Numbered from the stretch's first letter, positions 1-6,850 are shown. The stretch: 9,436 nucleotides of DNA from an uncultured Thermoleophilia bacterium (GCA_903921965.1 CAIXSE010000915.1:1-9436); one strand, 5' to 3'. Notes: generated by a model not told the origin, from the letters alone. Made by a program: numbers and translations.

Positions 1-254
1 TCCGCGTCATCCGCCTGCGCCTGCCGGCGCCGGGCCTCGCCAACCGCACGCACGACCTCGGCTGGGTCAGGGAGCACGGCGCGGACTACGTGGTCGTGAG
101 CTCGCTCGTCTCCGACCGCGTGCGGGCCGCCGCGCGGTACTACCCCTCGGTCACCCGGTTCTACGACGACCTCGACGCGCAGGCGACGGCGGTCAAGACG
201 TTCTCGCCGGGACCGGGGGTCCGCGGGCCGACCATCACGGTCTACAAGCTCTGA
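1..254 (+). CDS. C-terminal fragment of a probable membrane glycosyltransferase (GT39/PMT-like)
   Basis: An open frame enters from the left edge (first full codon at position 3) and ends at TGA 252-254, leaving 83 residues. The fragment has an ADYVVVSS segment, a run of Tyr/Arg residues around RYYPSVTRFYDDL, and ends in GPTITVYKL. An extracytoplasmic tail of the form '..FSPGPG.RGP.I.VYKL' is familiar from the ends of dolichyl-phosphate-mannose-type (GT39/ArnT-like) membrane glycosyltransferases, which transfer sugars from polyprenyl carriers outside the membrane. No membrane segment or catalytic part lies in the window, so the family is inferred from the tail only. Codon use is strongly GC-ending, as expected for a real gene here. 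It converges on the YbhN-like gene, whose stop is 40 bp away. Confidence 0.6.
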   Translation, partial: RVIRLRLPAPGLANRTHDLGWVREHGADYVVVSSLVSDRVRAAARYYPSVTRFYDDLDAQATAVKTFSPGPGVRGPTITVYKL

Positions 255-255
255 C

Positions 256-280
256 GCCGGCCGTGCGGCACCGGCCGCAC
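256..280. terminator. GC-rich hairpin between convergent genes
   Basis: The 40-bp gap between the two converging stop codons holds inverted repeats. GTGCGG (263-268) pairs with CCGCAC (275-280) around a 6-nt loop, and an alternative pairing joins GCCGG (256-260) to CCGGC (271-275). There is no T tract, so a role as a bidirectional terminator is inferred mainly from position. Confidence 0.3.
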
Positions 281-294
281 CGCACCCGTGCCCC

Positions 295-1371
295 TCAGTG
301 CCTGACCTGCACCCGGGTGCGCTCCATCTCGCAGGCCTCCTCGGCCGCCTCCTCGATCTCGCCCTCGTGGATCGGCGTGCGCCCGGGGCGCACGAGGACG
401 TAGGCGAGGAAGCCCGGCGGGATCGGCAGCCAGAAGTTGATGAGCCGGTAGACGAGCACGACGCCGACGGCCGTCGCCGACGGCACGCCGAAACTCACGA
501 ACAGCGCGATCATGATGCCTTCGATCGCCCCGAGGCCCCCCGGAGTCGGGGCGAGCGTGCCGATCGCGTACGCGACCACGTAGGCGACGGCCAGGTAGCC
601 GAAGCCGATCCTGTACCCGAAGGCGAAGAAGGTCGCCCACAGGCAGAGCAGGTCGAGCGCCCAGAAGACGCAAGCGAGCCCCGTCGTGGTGCGCAGGGCG
701 CCGCGGTGCGACGTCATGCGGCGCATACCGGCGAAGAGGTTGTCCAGCCAGCCGTCGATGTGGCTCTCCTGGACGGTCTCCCGGCGGGTGATCCTGTTGA
801 TGAGGTGCGCCACCTGCTGCGCCCGGCGCCGCATGCGCGAACGGTGGTTGTACAGGTACACGCCGTAGATGGTCAGCCACAGGATCAGCCCGATCAGCAC
901 GATCCCCACGATGTAGCCCGCGATCGACTCGCCGCGCACGACGACCAGCCAGACCAGGGCCAGCGCGAAGAAGAACCACAGGACGACGTAGTTGAAGAAC
1001 TGCTGCGCCGCGATGGCGACGAAGATGAGTCCGTGCGGAGCCCGGCGCTTGCGCAGCGCGTTGTAGGTGACGACCCAGCCGCCCACGCCGCCGGCGGAGA
1101 GGATGTGACTGACCGCCAGGCTGCTGATCGTGATGGCCGCCACCTCGCGCAGGCGCATCGGGATGTCCAGGACCTTGAGGACGTAGCGCGTGAGGTTCGC
1201 GTACCCGAGCAGCGCGCCGACCTCGAGGACCACGGCGAGGACGAGAAGGACCCAGCTCGCCCTCCCGAGCTCCTCGACCGTGCTCTGCGTGTCGACGAGC
1301 TTGGGCAGCAGCAGGTAGAGCGCGAGGACGATGACGGCGAAGACGATGATGTGGCGGAGCGTCTTCTTGAT
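295..1371 (-). CDS. YbhN-like (UPF0104/LPG_synthase_TM) integral membrane protein B, with apparent ATC start
   Basis: This is a polytopic inner-membrane protein of 358 aa. It carries the two hallmarks of the YbhN/lysylphosphatidylglycerol-synthase transmembrane family: SAGGVGG (about residues 92-98) and PTPGGLGAIEG (about 275-285), with about eight hydrophobic segments. The first follows a basic start (MKKTLRH). Members lacking the MprF catalytic domain are linked to lipid handling or flipping; the substrate here is unknown. The first GTG in this frame (1233-1231) would remove TM1, although homology to the neighbouring paralogue continues upstream (shared FAVIV.AL.L.LP). No ATG, GTG or TTG exists in frame farther upstream. 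An ATC codon (1371-1369) lies 7 nt after a strong GGGGGAG site (1385-1379), so it is chosen as start; an ATG-to-ATC sequencing error is the main alternative. It follows paralogue A by 94 bp and is probably co-transcribed. Confidence 0.85.
   Translation of the reverse strand: MKKTLRHIIVFAVIVLALYLLLPKLVDTQSTVEELGRASWVLLVLAVVLEVGALLGYANLTRYVLKVLDIPMRLREVAAITISSLAVSHILSAGGVGGWVVTYNALRKRRAPHGLIFVAIAAQQFFNYVVLWFFFALALVWLVVVRGESIAGYIVGIVLIGLILWLTIYGVYLYNHRSRMRRRAQQVAHLINRITRRETVQESHIDGWLDNLFAGMRRMTSHRGALRTTTGLACVFWALDLLCLWATFFAFGYRIGFGYLAVAYVVAYAIGTLAPTPGGLGAIEGIMIALFVSFGVPSATAVGVVLVYRLINFWLPIPPGFLAYVLVRPGRTPIHEGEIEEAAEEACEMERTRVQVRH
418..463. repeat. Copy 1 of a near-identical segment shared by the tandem paralogues
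   Basis: Positions 418-463 match 1514-1559 with two mismatches (442 and 445), and the first 24 bases are identical. Both copies encode the conserved C-terminal block VYRLINFWLPIP. This is the best-preserved stretch of the gene duplication and could support recombination between the copies. Confidence 0.75.
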
Positions 1372-1378
1372 CGGCGGT

Positions 1379-1385
1379 CTCCCCC
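1379..1385 (-). promoter_or_regulatory. Shine-Dalgarno site in front of an ATC start
   Basis: On the minus strand GGGGGAG is separated by 7 nt (1378-1372) from ATC AAG AAG ACG. It decides the start of the YbhN-like protein B because no standard start codon lies at a suitable distance in any frame that leads into the conserved sequence. Confidence 0.6.
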
Positions 1386-1422
1386 AGCCGCGGGCCTGCG
1401 GGCGATGGATGACAGTACCACA

Positions 1423-1444
1423 CCGGCAGGAAGGGCCCTGCCGG
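1423..1444. other. Perfect 8-bp hairpin between the two YbhN-like genes
   Basis: CCGGCAGG (1423-1430) pairs perfectly with CCTGCCGG (1437-1444) around a 6-nt loop. It sits in the 94-bp gap between paralogues A and B, 38 nt or more before the B ribosome binding site. There is no T run after it on either strand. It may be a partial terminator, an mRNA processing or stability site, or chance in GC-rich DNA. Confidence 0.4.
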
Positions 1445-1465
1445 GGCAGTCGTATCGCGCGCGCG

Positions 1466-2509
1466 TCAGACCTCGCGCTCCCTGCGAAGGGTCCAGTACG
1501 TGAGGAGTCCCGCCGGGATCGGCAGCCAGAAGTTGATCAGGCGGTAGACGAGCACGACGGCCACGGCGCCGGCCGACTCCATGCCGAAGCTGGCGAGCAG
1601 GGCGATCATGACGGCCTCCACCGCGCCGAGGCCGCCCGGCGTGGGGGAGAAGGTGCCGACCACGTTGGCCACGCCGTAGGCGATGAGCACGTAGTACACC
1701 GGCACGTACTGGCCGAAAGCGACCATGACGGCGAGGAGGCAGAGGATGTCGAACGCCCAGTAGCCGGCGGAGAAGCCGACGGTCCGCAGGTGACCGAAGC
1801 CGTCGTGGTGCAGCCGGCGCCAGCCGTCGACGACGTCGTCCAGGTACTCGTCCAGTTGCCCGTGCGAGATCTGGAACCTGCTCCAGCGTCGGCCCAGCCA
1901 GTCGACCACCTGGCGGCCGCGGCGCCGCAGCGACGTCGGGTGCGCCAGGAGCCAGAAACCGTACACGCTCAGCAGGAGCAGCAGGCCCACGAACCCGGCG
2001 GCGAACGCCATGGCGACGTCGTTGGCCTCGCCACGGACGAGGAGCGCAAGGAGGCCGATACCGAAGAGGAGGAACAGCACGGAGTAGGCGAAGGCGTTCT
2101 GGAAGATCACGGCGATGAGCACCATGGAGTGGGGCATCCCGCGCTTCTGCAGCACGCGGTAGGTCACAGCCGCGCCGCCGACGCCGCCGGCGGAGAAGAG
2201 GTGCGCAGCGGCGAGCCCGGCCAGGTTGATGCGCAGCGCGAGGGCGAGCGTGACCGGGTAGCGCAGCAGGTCGAGCAGGCGCCGGAACAGGAGCGAGTAG
2301 AAGATGAGGCAGACGGCCTCGGCCACCACGGAGAGCACCAGCAGCGGGACGCTGGCGTCGCGCACCAGGCCCAGCGCGTGCTTCTGCCCGGCCAGCCGCG
2401 GGAGGATGAGGAACAGGGCGATGACGATCACCGCGAAGATGATCACGGCGCGCGCCTGTCTGCGGCGTCGTCTGCGGCGCTCGTCGTCGGTGAGCGCGGC
2501 GTCAGGCAC
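1466..2509 (-). CDS. YbhN-like (UPF0104/LPG_synthase_TM) integral membrane protein A
   Basis: This 347-aa polytopic membrane protein is paralogous to the downstream gene. It begins with a very basic cytoplasmic stretch (seven consecutive Arg, residues 11-17), followed by TM1 (about 21-38). It carries SAGGVGG at about 106-112 and PTPGGLGAVEA at about 289-299, and ends with VVLVYRLINFWLPIP plus one last TM segment, the same C-terminal block as its paralogue. The GTG start at 2509-2507 is chosen because it overlaps the TGA of the preceding gene (GTGCCTGA, 8 bp), which suggests translational coupling; a G-rich stretch (GGGCGGGG) just upstream can act as a weak ribosome site. A longer in-frame reading to 2692 would add about 60 low-complexity residues lying over the upstream gene and is disfavoured. 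Substrate is unknown; the family relates to lipid handling. Confidence 0.9.
   Translation of the reverse strand: MPDAALTDDERRRRRRRQARAVIIFAVIVIALFLILPRLAGQKHALGLVRDASVPLLVLSVVAEAVCLIFYSLLFRRLLDLLRYPVTLALALRINLAGLAAAHLFSAGGVGGAAVTYRVLQKRGMPHSMVLIAVIFQNAFAYSVLFLLFGIGLLALLVRGEANDVAMAFAAGFVGLLLLLSVYGFWLLAHPTSLRRRGRQVVDWLGRRWSRFQISHGQLDEYLDDVVDGWRRLHHDGFGHLRTVGFSAGYWAFDILCLLAVMVAFGQYVPVYYVLIAYGVANVVGTFSPTPGGLGAVEAVMIALLASFGMESAGAVAVVLVYRLINFWLPIPAGLLTYWTLRREREV
1514..1559. repeat. Copy 2 of the segment shared by the tandem paralogues
   Basis: This direct-repeat partner of 418-463 lies in the 3' part of YbhN-like gene A, about 1.1 kb away and in the same orientation. Confidence 0.75.
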
Positions 2510-2882
2510 GGGCCCCGCCCGTCGACCCCGTGCCGAGCACCTGGTCCTCGATCTCGCGCCGCCTGATCCAGGCGTAGGCGACGCCGGCCGGGACGCAGGT
2601 GAAGGGGAACGCCGACAGGGCGAGCCACCCCCAGCGGCGCGCCCTGTACGTCGTGTGCACCGCGAGCACCCAGGTGGCCGCCCAGCCCGCAAGCAGGACG
2701 AGTCCCCAGGCGACGAACACCGGCCGCGGGACGAGCGTCACGGAGAGCGCCGCCGCGGCCGCGCGCAGCACGAACAGTGCCAGCGTGACGGCTGCCGCCA
2801 GGAAGAGCCGGGCGAGGCGCCGCAGTTCGGCGGTGAGCTGGGGGCCGGCGTCGGCGCCGGGTGCGTTCCTGTCGTGTCTCAT
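2502..2882 (-). CDS. Small three-TM membrane protein, unrecognised
   Basis: I do not recognise this 126-aa protein. A hydrophilic N-terminus (MRHDRNAPGADAGPQ) is followed by three hydrophobic stretches at about residues 25-50, 54-75 and 83-103, with basic residues in the loops (TYRARRWGW) and an acidic/basic tail after the last (IRRREIEDQVLG). This predicts an integral membrane protein. The ATG at 2882-2880 gives a sensible start, but there is no clear Shine-Dalgarno site upstream on this strand, so either a leaderless transcript or another start remains possible; the longer reading to 3068 adds a low-complexity Arg-rich extension. Its stop overlaps the GTG of the YbhN-like gene A, so a shared operon and possibly a shared membrane complex are likely. 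Function is unknown. Confidence 0.7.
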   Translation of the reverse strand: MRHDRNAPGADAGPQLTAELRRLARLFLAAAVTLALFVLRAAAAALSVTLVPRPVFVAWGLVLLAGWAATWVLAVHTTYRARRWGWLALSAFPFTCVPAGVAYAWIRRREIEDQVLGTGSTGGARA

Positions 2883-3347
2883 CGGGAGGTGCGGTCGGGA
2901 CCACTCGCGCGTCAGTCTCGGTGAAGCGTCCCGGGAACACAACCGCGAAGCGCGCCCTGAGGCGCCCTCGATGCCGGGTCGAGGGTCGCGTCGAGGACGG
3001 CTCGAACGCCCCCTGCAGGGATGCTCGACGCCTCCCTTGACCATTGCTTGACACCTGCGGCCGCTCAAGCCTGACGCGCCGCGCGCGCGAGGCTGAGAGC
3101 CGGTGTCCCACGGGTGCCCGGGACCGTCGTCGATGCCGGCAGGGCTTGCGCTGCGGCCCCGTCTTTGATTGACTCGCCCTCCAATCGAACAACAGAGGCG
3201 TGCCCCCGCCGCCCTCCACGCGTTCGCTTTCCCAGCTTCCTTTCGGCGCTCCAGTGCGCGTGGAGCAAGCTACGAGGCCCCCTCGAGAGCCCCCGGATGC
3301 CCCTCGCACGAGGCGTGTCCCCGGGGAAACCGCGCCGAAAGGACACA
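2883..3347. other. Divergent intergenic region (465 bp)
   Basis: No convincing gene is visible. The region must contain promoters for the minus-strand membrane operon and the plus-strand transglycosylase. A consensus -35-like TTGACA lies on the plus strand at 3048-3053, but no good -10 follows at 16-18 bp. A second TTGATTGACT stretch (3165-3174) also lacks a clear -10. Inverted repeats include CCCTCGA/TCGAGGG (2965-2971 and 2979-2985) and a 9-bp pair, CTCCACGCG/CGCGTGGAG (3214-3222 and 3257-3265). These may structure a long 5' leader, but such repeats also arise easily in DNA this GC-rich. An in-frame open extension of the transglycosylase reaches back to 3114, but it has no signal-peptide logic. 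Confidence 0.5.
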
Positions 3348-4055
3348 GTGTCCGTAACGCTCAGACGCACCGCGATCGCCGCTCTGCTGCTGCTCGCAGT
3401 CGCCTTCACCACCGGGCTGGCCGCCTCGCGGGCCGATGCCACCACCCCTCTGCGCGCGAAGCTCGAGACCGCGCAGCGCGAGCTCAAGCGCGCCAACCAG
3501 CGTCTCGCCGCCGCCAAGCAGGCCCTCGACGAAGCGCTGGCCGCCCAGGCCACGCCCGTCGTCGACGGCACGACCGAGGATCCTGCCTCGGCCGTCTGTC
3601 TGCCGGTGGCGCGTGGGTCGGCGCCCGTGGCAGAGCCCACCGACATCGACACGCTGCGTGCCCGGGTCGCCCAGGCGCGCAAGCAGGTGACCCGATGGAA
3701 GAAGCGGGTCAGCGAGCTCAGCGCGCGGGTGGAGGAAGAAAAGCAGATCGAGGCGTGGGAGAACGAGCGCGACTGGATGCCGATCATGGAGATCGCCGCG
3801 GCCCGGTACCACGTGAAGGCCGGCGGCCTGTACCGCATGATGATGCGGGAGTCCGGCGGCGATCCGCGTGCCGGCGCCTCGAGCCAGTTCAGGGGCCTCT
3901 TCCAGTACTGGACGGGCACCTGGAAGAGCACGTGGAACCCCTTCCGCGACCAGAGCATCTTCGACGGCAGCTCGCAGATCTTCGCGACGGCCTACGCCAT
4001 CCACAAGGGGATGGGGCCGCAGATGTGGACCACCACGTTCGCGACGCAGTACTGA
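3348..4055 (+). CDS. Secreted coiled-coil protein with C-terminal SLT transglycosylase domain
   Basis: This is a predicted exported peptidoglycan lytic transglycosylase of 235 aa. Residues 1-31 form a signal peptide: basic TLRRT, hydrophobic IAALLLLAVAFTTGLAA, and a likely signal peptidase I site after ADA. Two heptad-like charged stretches follow (about 33-66 and 99-140), separated by a Pro/Thr/Ala linker, which suggests coiled coils. The C-terminus (about 143-235) is a short SLT/lysozyme-like fold with MMMRESGGDPRA, in which Glu168 is the probable catalytic acid, then FRGLFQYW (181-188) and a helix containing SSQIFATAYAI. The GTG at 3348 is chosen because AAAGGA (3338-3343) precedes it by 4 nt and the signal peptide begins there. 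It stands alone and diverges from the membrane operon. It would act on cell-wall glycan strands outside the membrane; with no second hydrolase domain it may be a remodelling or resuscitation-type enzyme (inference). Confidence 0.88.
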   Translation: MSVTLRRTAIAALLLLAVAFTTGLAASRADATTPLRAKLETAQRELKRANQRLAAAKQALDEALAAQATPVVDGTTEDPASAVCLPVARGSAPVAEPTDIDTLRARVAQARKQVTRWKKRVSELSARVEEEKQIEAWENERDWMPIMEIAAARYHVKAGGLYRMMMRESGGDPRAGASSQFRGLFQYWTGTWKSTWNPFRDQSIFDGSSQIFATAYAIHKGMGPQMWTTTFATQY

Positions 4056-4074
4056 CGCAACGTCACCGCGCGGT

Positions 4075-4119
4075 CGGCGAGGGCCGGGGACCCGGGAAGC
4101 GGGTCCCCGGCCCTCGCCG
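4075..4119. terminator. Perfect 20-bp-stem hairpin between convergent genes
   Basis: Positions 4075-4094 are the exact reverse complement of 4100-4119 around the loop GGAAG. The stem sits 19 bp after the transglycosylase stop and 14 bp before the thrE-like stop. It has no T tract on either side. Its symmetry and position suggest a bidirectional terminator or RNA 3'-end stabiliser shared by both converging transcripts. Confidence 0.75.
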
Positions 4120-4133
4120 CGTTCGGTGCCCGC

Positions 4134-5414
4134 TCAGGTCTCGGGCACGCGCCTGCCGAGCAGGCGGGCGACGCCCTCGTAGAGCCCGAGCCCGATCATG
4201 AGACCGACGGCGATGGCCACGATGATGAACATCGCCGTGGTGAGGTCGGCGAACGCGAGCGCGTGCTCGGGCCCGAAGATCTGTGTGAGCCCCGTGAGCG
4301 CCAGCGCGCCGGGGATGAGCAGGATGAAGCTCGGCGAGAACGTCACGAGGCGCGGCGGTCCCGCCGTGCGCGCCGCCGACCATTCCGCCACCACGGCCAT
4401 GAAGATGGCGCCGATCATGGCCGCCAGGTAGGAGCTGCCGGCGGCGTCGCCCAGCACCAGCCCGACCCTGGCGGCGAAGCACACCGCCAGCAGCCACGGC
4501 AGGGTGCGCGCCGGGGCGACGAAGTGCAGCGCGACGCCGAAGGCGAACAGCAGCGTGCCCAGCCACGGCGCCCACCAGCCCAGGTACGTGGTGACGTCGG
4601 CCATGGCGATCGCCGGCGAGACGCCCGTGACCTGCTGCGCGGCGAGCAGGCCGAAGATCAGCAGCACGATCTGGACGAGGGCGTAGGCGAGCCGTGTGGC
4701 GCCCGACACCATCTGCCGGTCGGCGAGCTCGAGGGACGCGAGCGTCAGCGGTACGAACGGCAGGCTCAGCAGGAGGGGCGGGATGAGGGCGTGGTATGGC
4801 GCCTCGATCGTGCCCTGCTCGGCGAGCAGGAAGACGACGCAGCCGCACACGAAGGAGACGAGCACCGGCCGCACGATCTCCAGGCGGTGCACGTGCGAGC
4901 CCACGAAGCGCAGCAGGCCGGCGAGCAGGCCGAGCGCGACGGCGACGGCGGTTACGTCCCAGGGGAGCTGGAGGATGAGGGCGAACCCGAGGGTGGCGAT
5001 GCCGTGGCCGGCGACGATGATCCACGGGTGGTAGTGGGCTTTCGACGTGATGATGGCGTCCAGGCGGCGCAGGCCCTCCTCGGGCGTCACGGACGCCTCC
5101 TTGAGGAGGGCCAGGAGCTGGTAGACCGCCTCCACCTGGTCGAGGCGCAGCGTCCGGGCTCCCTCGGCCGCCATCTCGATGGTGACCTGGTCGTCGTGGC
5201 GGAGCACGGCGATCGCCCCGGTCGGCAGTGTGTAGAAGCTGCAGTCGCAGATGCCGTAGGCGGCGGCGACCGCCGTGAGCGCGGCGTGAGTCCCGGCCAC
5301 CGACTCGCCGCTGTTGATCATCGCCAGGCCGAGCCGGGCGCAGAGCCGTGCGAGGTGGCCGGCGTCCTGCGACGCCGGTGAGACTCCGACTGCGCGCGCT
5401 GCTTCTGTCACCAC
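4134..5414 (-). CDS. Threonine/serine exporter family protein (ThrE-type, both domains fused)
   Basis: This polytopic membrane protein of about 426 aa has the complete ThrE architecture. An N-terminal soluble part (LARLCARLGLAMINSGESV) precedes a first block of five TM segments (PF06738-like). That block contains LSLPFVPLTLASLELADRQ followed by MVSGATRLAYALVQI, which matches the family pattern of an L/P-rich segment, then 'ELA..QMVSG..RL'. A second block of about five TMs follows (PF12821-like, with SPSFILLIPGALA). Characterised members export threonine and serine by proton-motive-force-driven transport; substrate here is inferred. The GTG at 5414 is preferred because AGAGG lies 6 nt upstream. 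GTG 5411 is close behind, and GTG 5444, which adds 10 residues, is the alternative with only a weak site. It lies 125 bp downstream of the DUF294-like gene on the same strand. Confidence 0.9.
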   Translation of the reverse strand: MVTEAARAVGVSPASQDAGHLARLCARLGLAMINSGESVAGTHAALTAVAAAYGICDCSFYTLPTGAIAVLRHDDQVTIEMAAEGARTLRLDQVEAVYQLLALLKEASVTPEEGLRRLDAIITSKAHYHPWIIVAGHGIATLGFALILQLPWDVTAVAVALGLLAGLLRFVGSHVHRLEIVRPVLVSFVCGCVVFLLAEQGTIEAPYHALIPPLLLSLPFVPLTLASLELADRQMVSGATRLAYALVQIVLLIFGLLAAQQVTGVSPAIAMADVTTYLGWWAPWLGTLLFAFGVALHFVAPARTLPWLLAVCFAARVGLVLGDAAGSSYLAAMIGAIFMAVVAEWSAARTAGPPRLVTFSPSFILLIPGALALTGLTQIFGPEHALAFADLTTAMFIIVAIAVGLMIGLGLYEGVARLLGRRVPET

Positions 5415-5492
5415 TCCACGCCTCTGTGTCCGGGAGCCGGTCACGGACTCTCATCGGCACGGGTGGCTCGATGGTGAAGTCCGCGGGCCTCC

Positions 5493-5509
5493 GGGCGGGG
5501 GGACCGCCC
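5493..5509 (-). terminator. Hairpin between the DUF294-like gene and the exporter gene
   Basis: GGGCGG (5493-5498) pairs with CCGCCC (5504-5509) around a 5-nt loop, about 30 bp after the corrected stop of the DUF294-like gene. No T run follows. It could weaken read-through into the exporter gene; significance is uncertain. Confidence 0.3.
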
Positions 5510-5539
5510 TCGCGCAGGAGTGGTGACTCGCAGGCCGCG

Positions 5540-6693
5540 TCAGAACGCGGCCCGTCGCGGCAGGCTGCGCTGGACCGAGCCGAGCACGCGAAGGGCCGCC
5601 TGCAGGTCGGCGCGCTCCCCGACTTCGAGGCTGCCGCTGTCCAGGGGCGCATGGGGGGCGTGCCGCCGCAGTGCGCGTCCGTCTGGTGGCGCGCGAAGAT
5701 GCACGCCATGGTCTCGAACGCCTCACTGAGCGGCCCTGCGACGTCGCCGCCGCGGCCACCGTCGTCCCGTACGGCCGCCAGACGATCGAGAGTCGCCGCC
5801 TGCGTCACGCCACCTGCGCAGGCGTAGTAGCGGGCCCGATTCTGCACCGGCAGGAGGCCGTGCTGCTTGAAGTCGACGCGGTCCCCGAGGCGGCGGCGGA
5901 ACCCGAGCGGGGAGGGGATCTCCGCGCCCAGCTGGGCCATCCCCAGCAGGAAGCGGGAGTACCGCGGGGCCTGGCGGACCACCTCGTGAAGGAGGGGGAC
6001 GACGTGCAGGTCCCCAGCGACCCGACGCACGTCGAAGCCGATCGCCGCCCTCATGACGGCGTCGTCGTCCCAGCGGGGCAGGCAGCCGGCGAAGACCTCG
6101 ACCCAGCGGGAGACCGGCATGCGCCAGTCGGGGTCGGTCGCCACGACGCCGTGCGGGTCGAGGGCGAAACCGCACCGCGTGAGCCCTCCGTTGACGTGGT
6201 GTGCGAAGCGCCGGAAGTAGTCCTCCACCTCGGGGTCGTCGCCGTCGGCGTACGCGAGACCGTTGTCGAGGTCCGAGAAGAGGCAGAGCTCGCCGCGCCC
6301 ACCGCTTCCGAAGGCGAGCCACGCGAACGGCACCGGCGGCGCGCCGAGGCTCGCGACGGTGAAAGCGACGAGACGGCAGACGATCGCGTCGCAGAGCGTG
6401 GTGTACGCCCGCATGGCGGTGGGCGCGCTCACGCCGGCGCGCGTCACGGCGACGAAGACGCCGGGCATGCCGGCGACGCCGGAGCGCGGTGTTTCGACCG
6501 AGTCCGCGGCGCCGATGTGACCGGGCAGCCGCTTGAGACCGAAGACGTCGGTGGCGACGAGGCTCGCGGCGGACAGGGCGGCCGGGGGGATCCGGCAGGC
6601 GACCGCCTCCGGCAGGTCGTCGTGCCGCGCCGGCGACGGTGTGCCGCCGGGGACCCCGGGCTCCGTCGTGACGTCGGATGTCGTCGGTTCCAC
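5540..6693 (-). CDS. DUF294 nucleotidyltransferase-like protein, interrupted by a one-base frameshift
   Basis: After frameshift correction this is a 384-aa cytosolic protein related to the GlnD/DUF294 nucleotidyltransferases. The active-site signature is GSGGRGE (129-135) followed by SDLDN (140-144); the aspartates would bind metal and the Gly-rich turn the NTP. A helical C-terminal half follows (DUF294_C-like, with FDVRRVAGD, FRRRLGDRVDFKQHGLLP, and TLDRLAAV). No CBS or cyclic-nucleotide domain is present, unlike many relatives. The GTG at 6693 is chosen because GGGGAGG (6707-6701) lies 7 nt upstream. At about residue 345 the frame is lost in a C6 run (G6 at 5653-5658 on the plus strand). 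Adding one C restores PPHAPLDSGSLEVGERADLQ and a natural end at TGA 5542-5540. Uncorrected, the frame stays open to 4063 and overlaps the exporter gene, giving a false 901-aa reading. Target of the nucleotidyl transfer is unknown. Confidence 0.8.
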
Positions 6694-6700
6694 TGTGGTC

Positions 6701-6707
6701 CCTCCCC
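6701..6707 (-). promoter_or_regulatory. Shine-Dalgarno site fixing the DUF294-like start
   Basis: GGGGAGG on the minus strand ends 7 nt before GTG 6693. This supports that start over the in-frame ATG at 6768, which would add a 25-residue Arg/Thr-rich tail. Confidence 0.7.
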
Positions 6708-6850
6708 GTCGCGTGAGTGCACTGACTCGCGACTTCTGTCTGGCCGCCTCGGGGGACCCGAGCGTCATCTCATGCGGGTGAAATCTCGAGGAGGTCTGCC
6801 CTGTCCCCGGCGTCCGAAGGACCGGGCGGACCCGCGTCGCCTGCGGGCCG

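Noticed and set aside
298..2566. Long plus-strand open frames over the YbhN-like genes
   Set aside because: They are rich in Asp, Glu, Arg, His and Gln without any domain pattern, as expected for the antisense of hydrophobic GC-rich genes. The minus-strand frames carry clear family motifs.
3114..3347. N-terminal extension of the transglycosylase by 78 codons
   Set aside because: The extension is not protein-like, would bury the signal peptide, and lacks a ribosome site at 3114. GTG 3348 has AAAGGA upstream.
2966..3347. A c-di-AMP (ydaO-type) riboswitch upstream of the cell-wall enzyme
   Set aside because: The conserved core segments of that riboswitch class were not found by eye; only generic GC-rich hairpins are present.
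4063..6768. A 901-codon open frame on the minus strand
   Set aside because: Only its first about 370 codons look like protein (the DUF294-like gene). The rest is out-of-frame reading through the exporter gene, Arg/Pro/His-rich low complexity, and results from the C6 frameshift.
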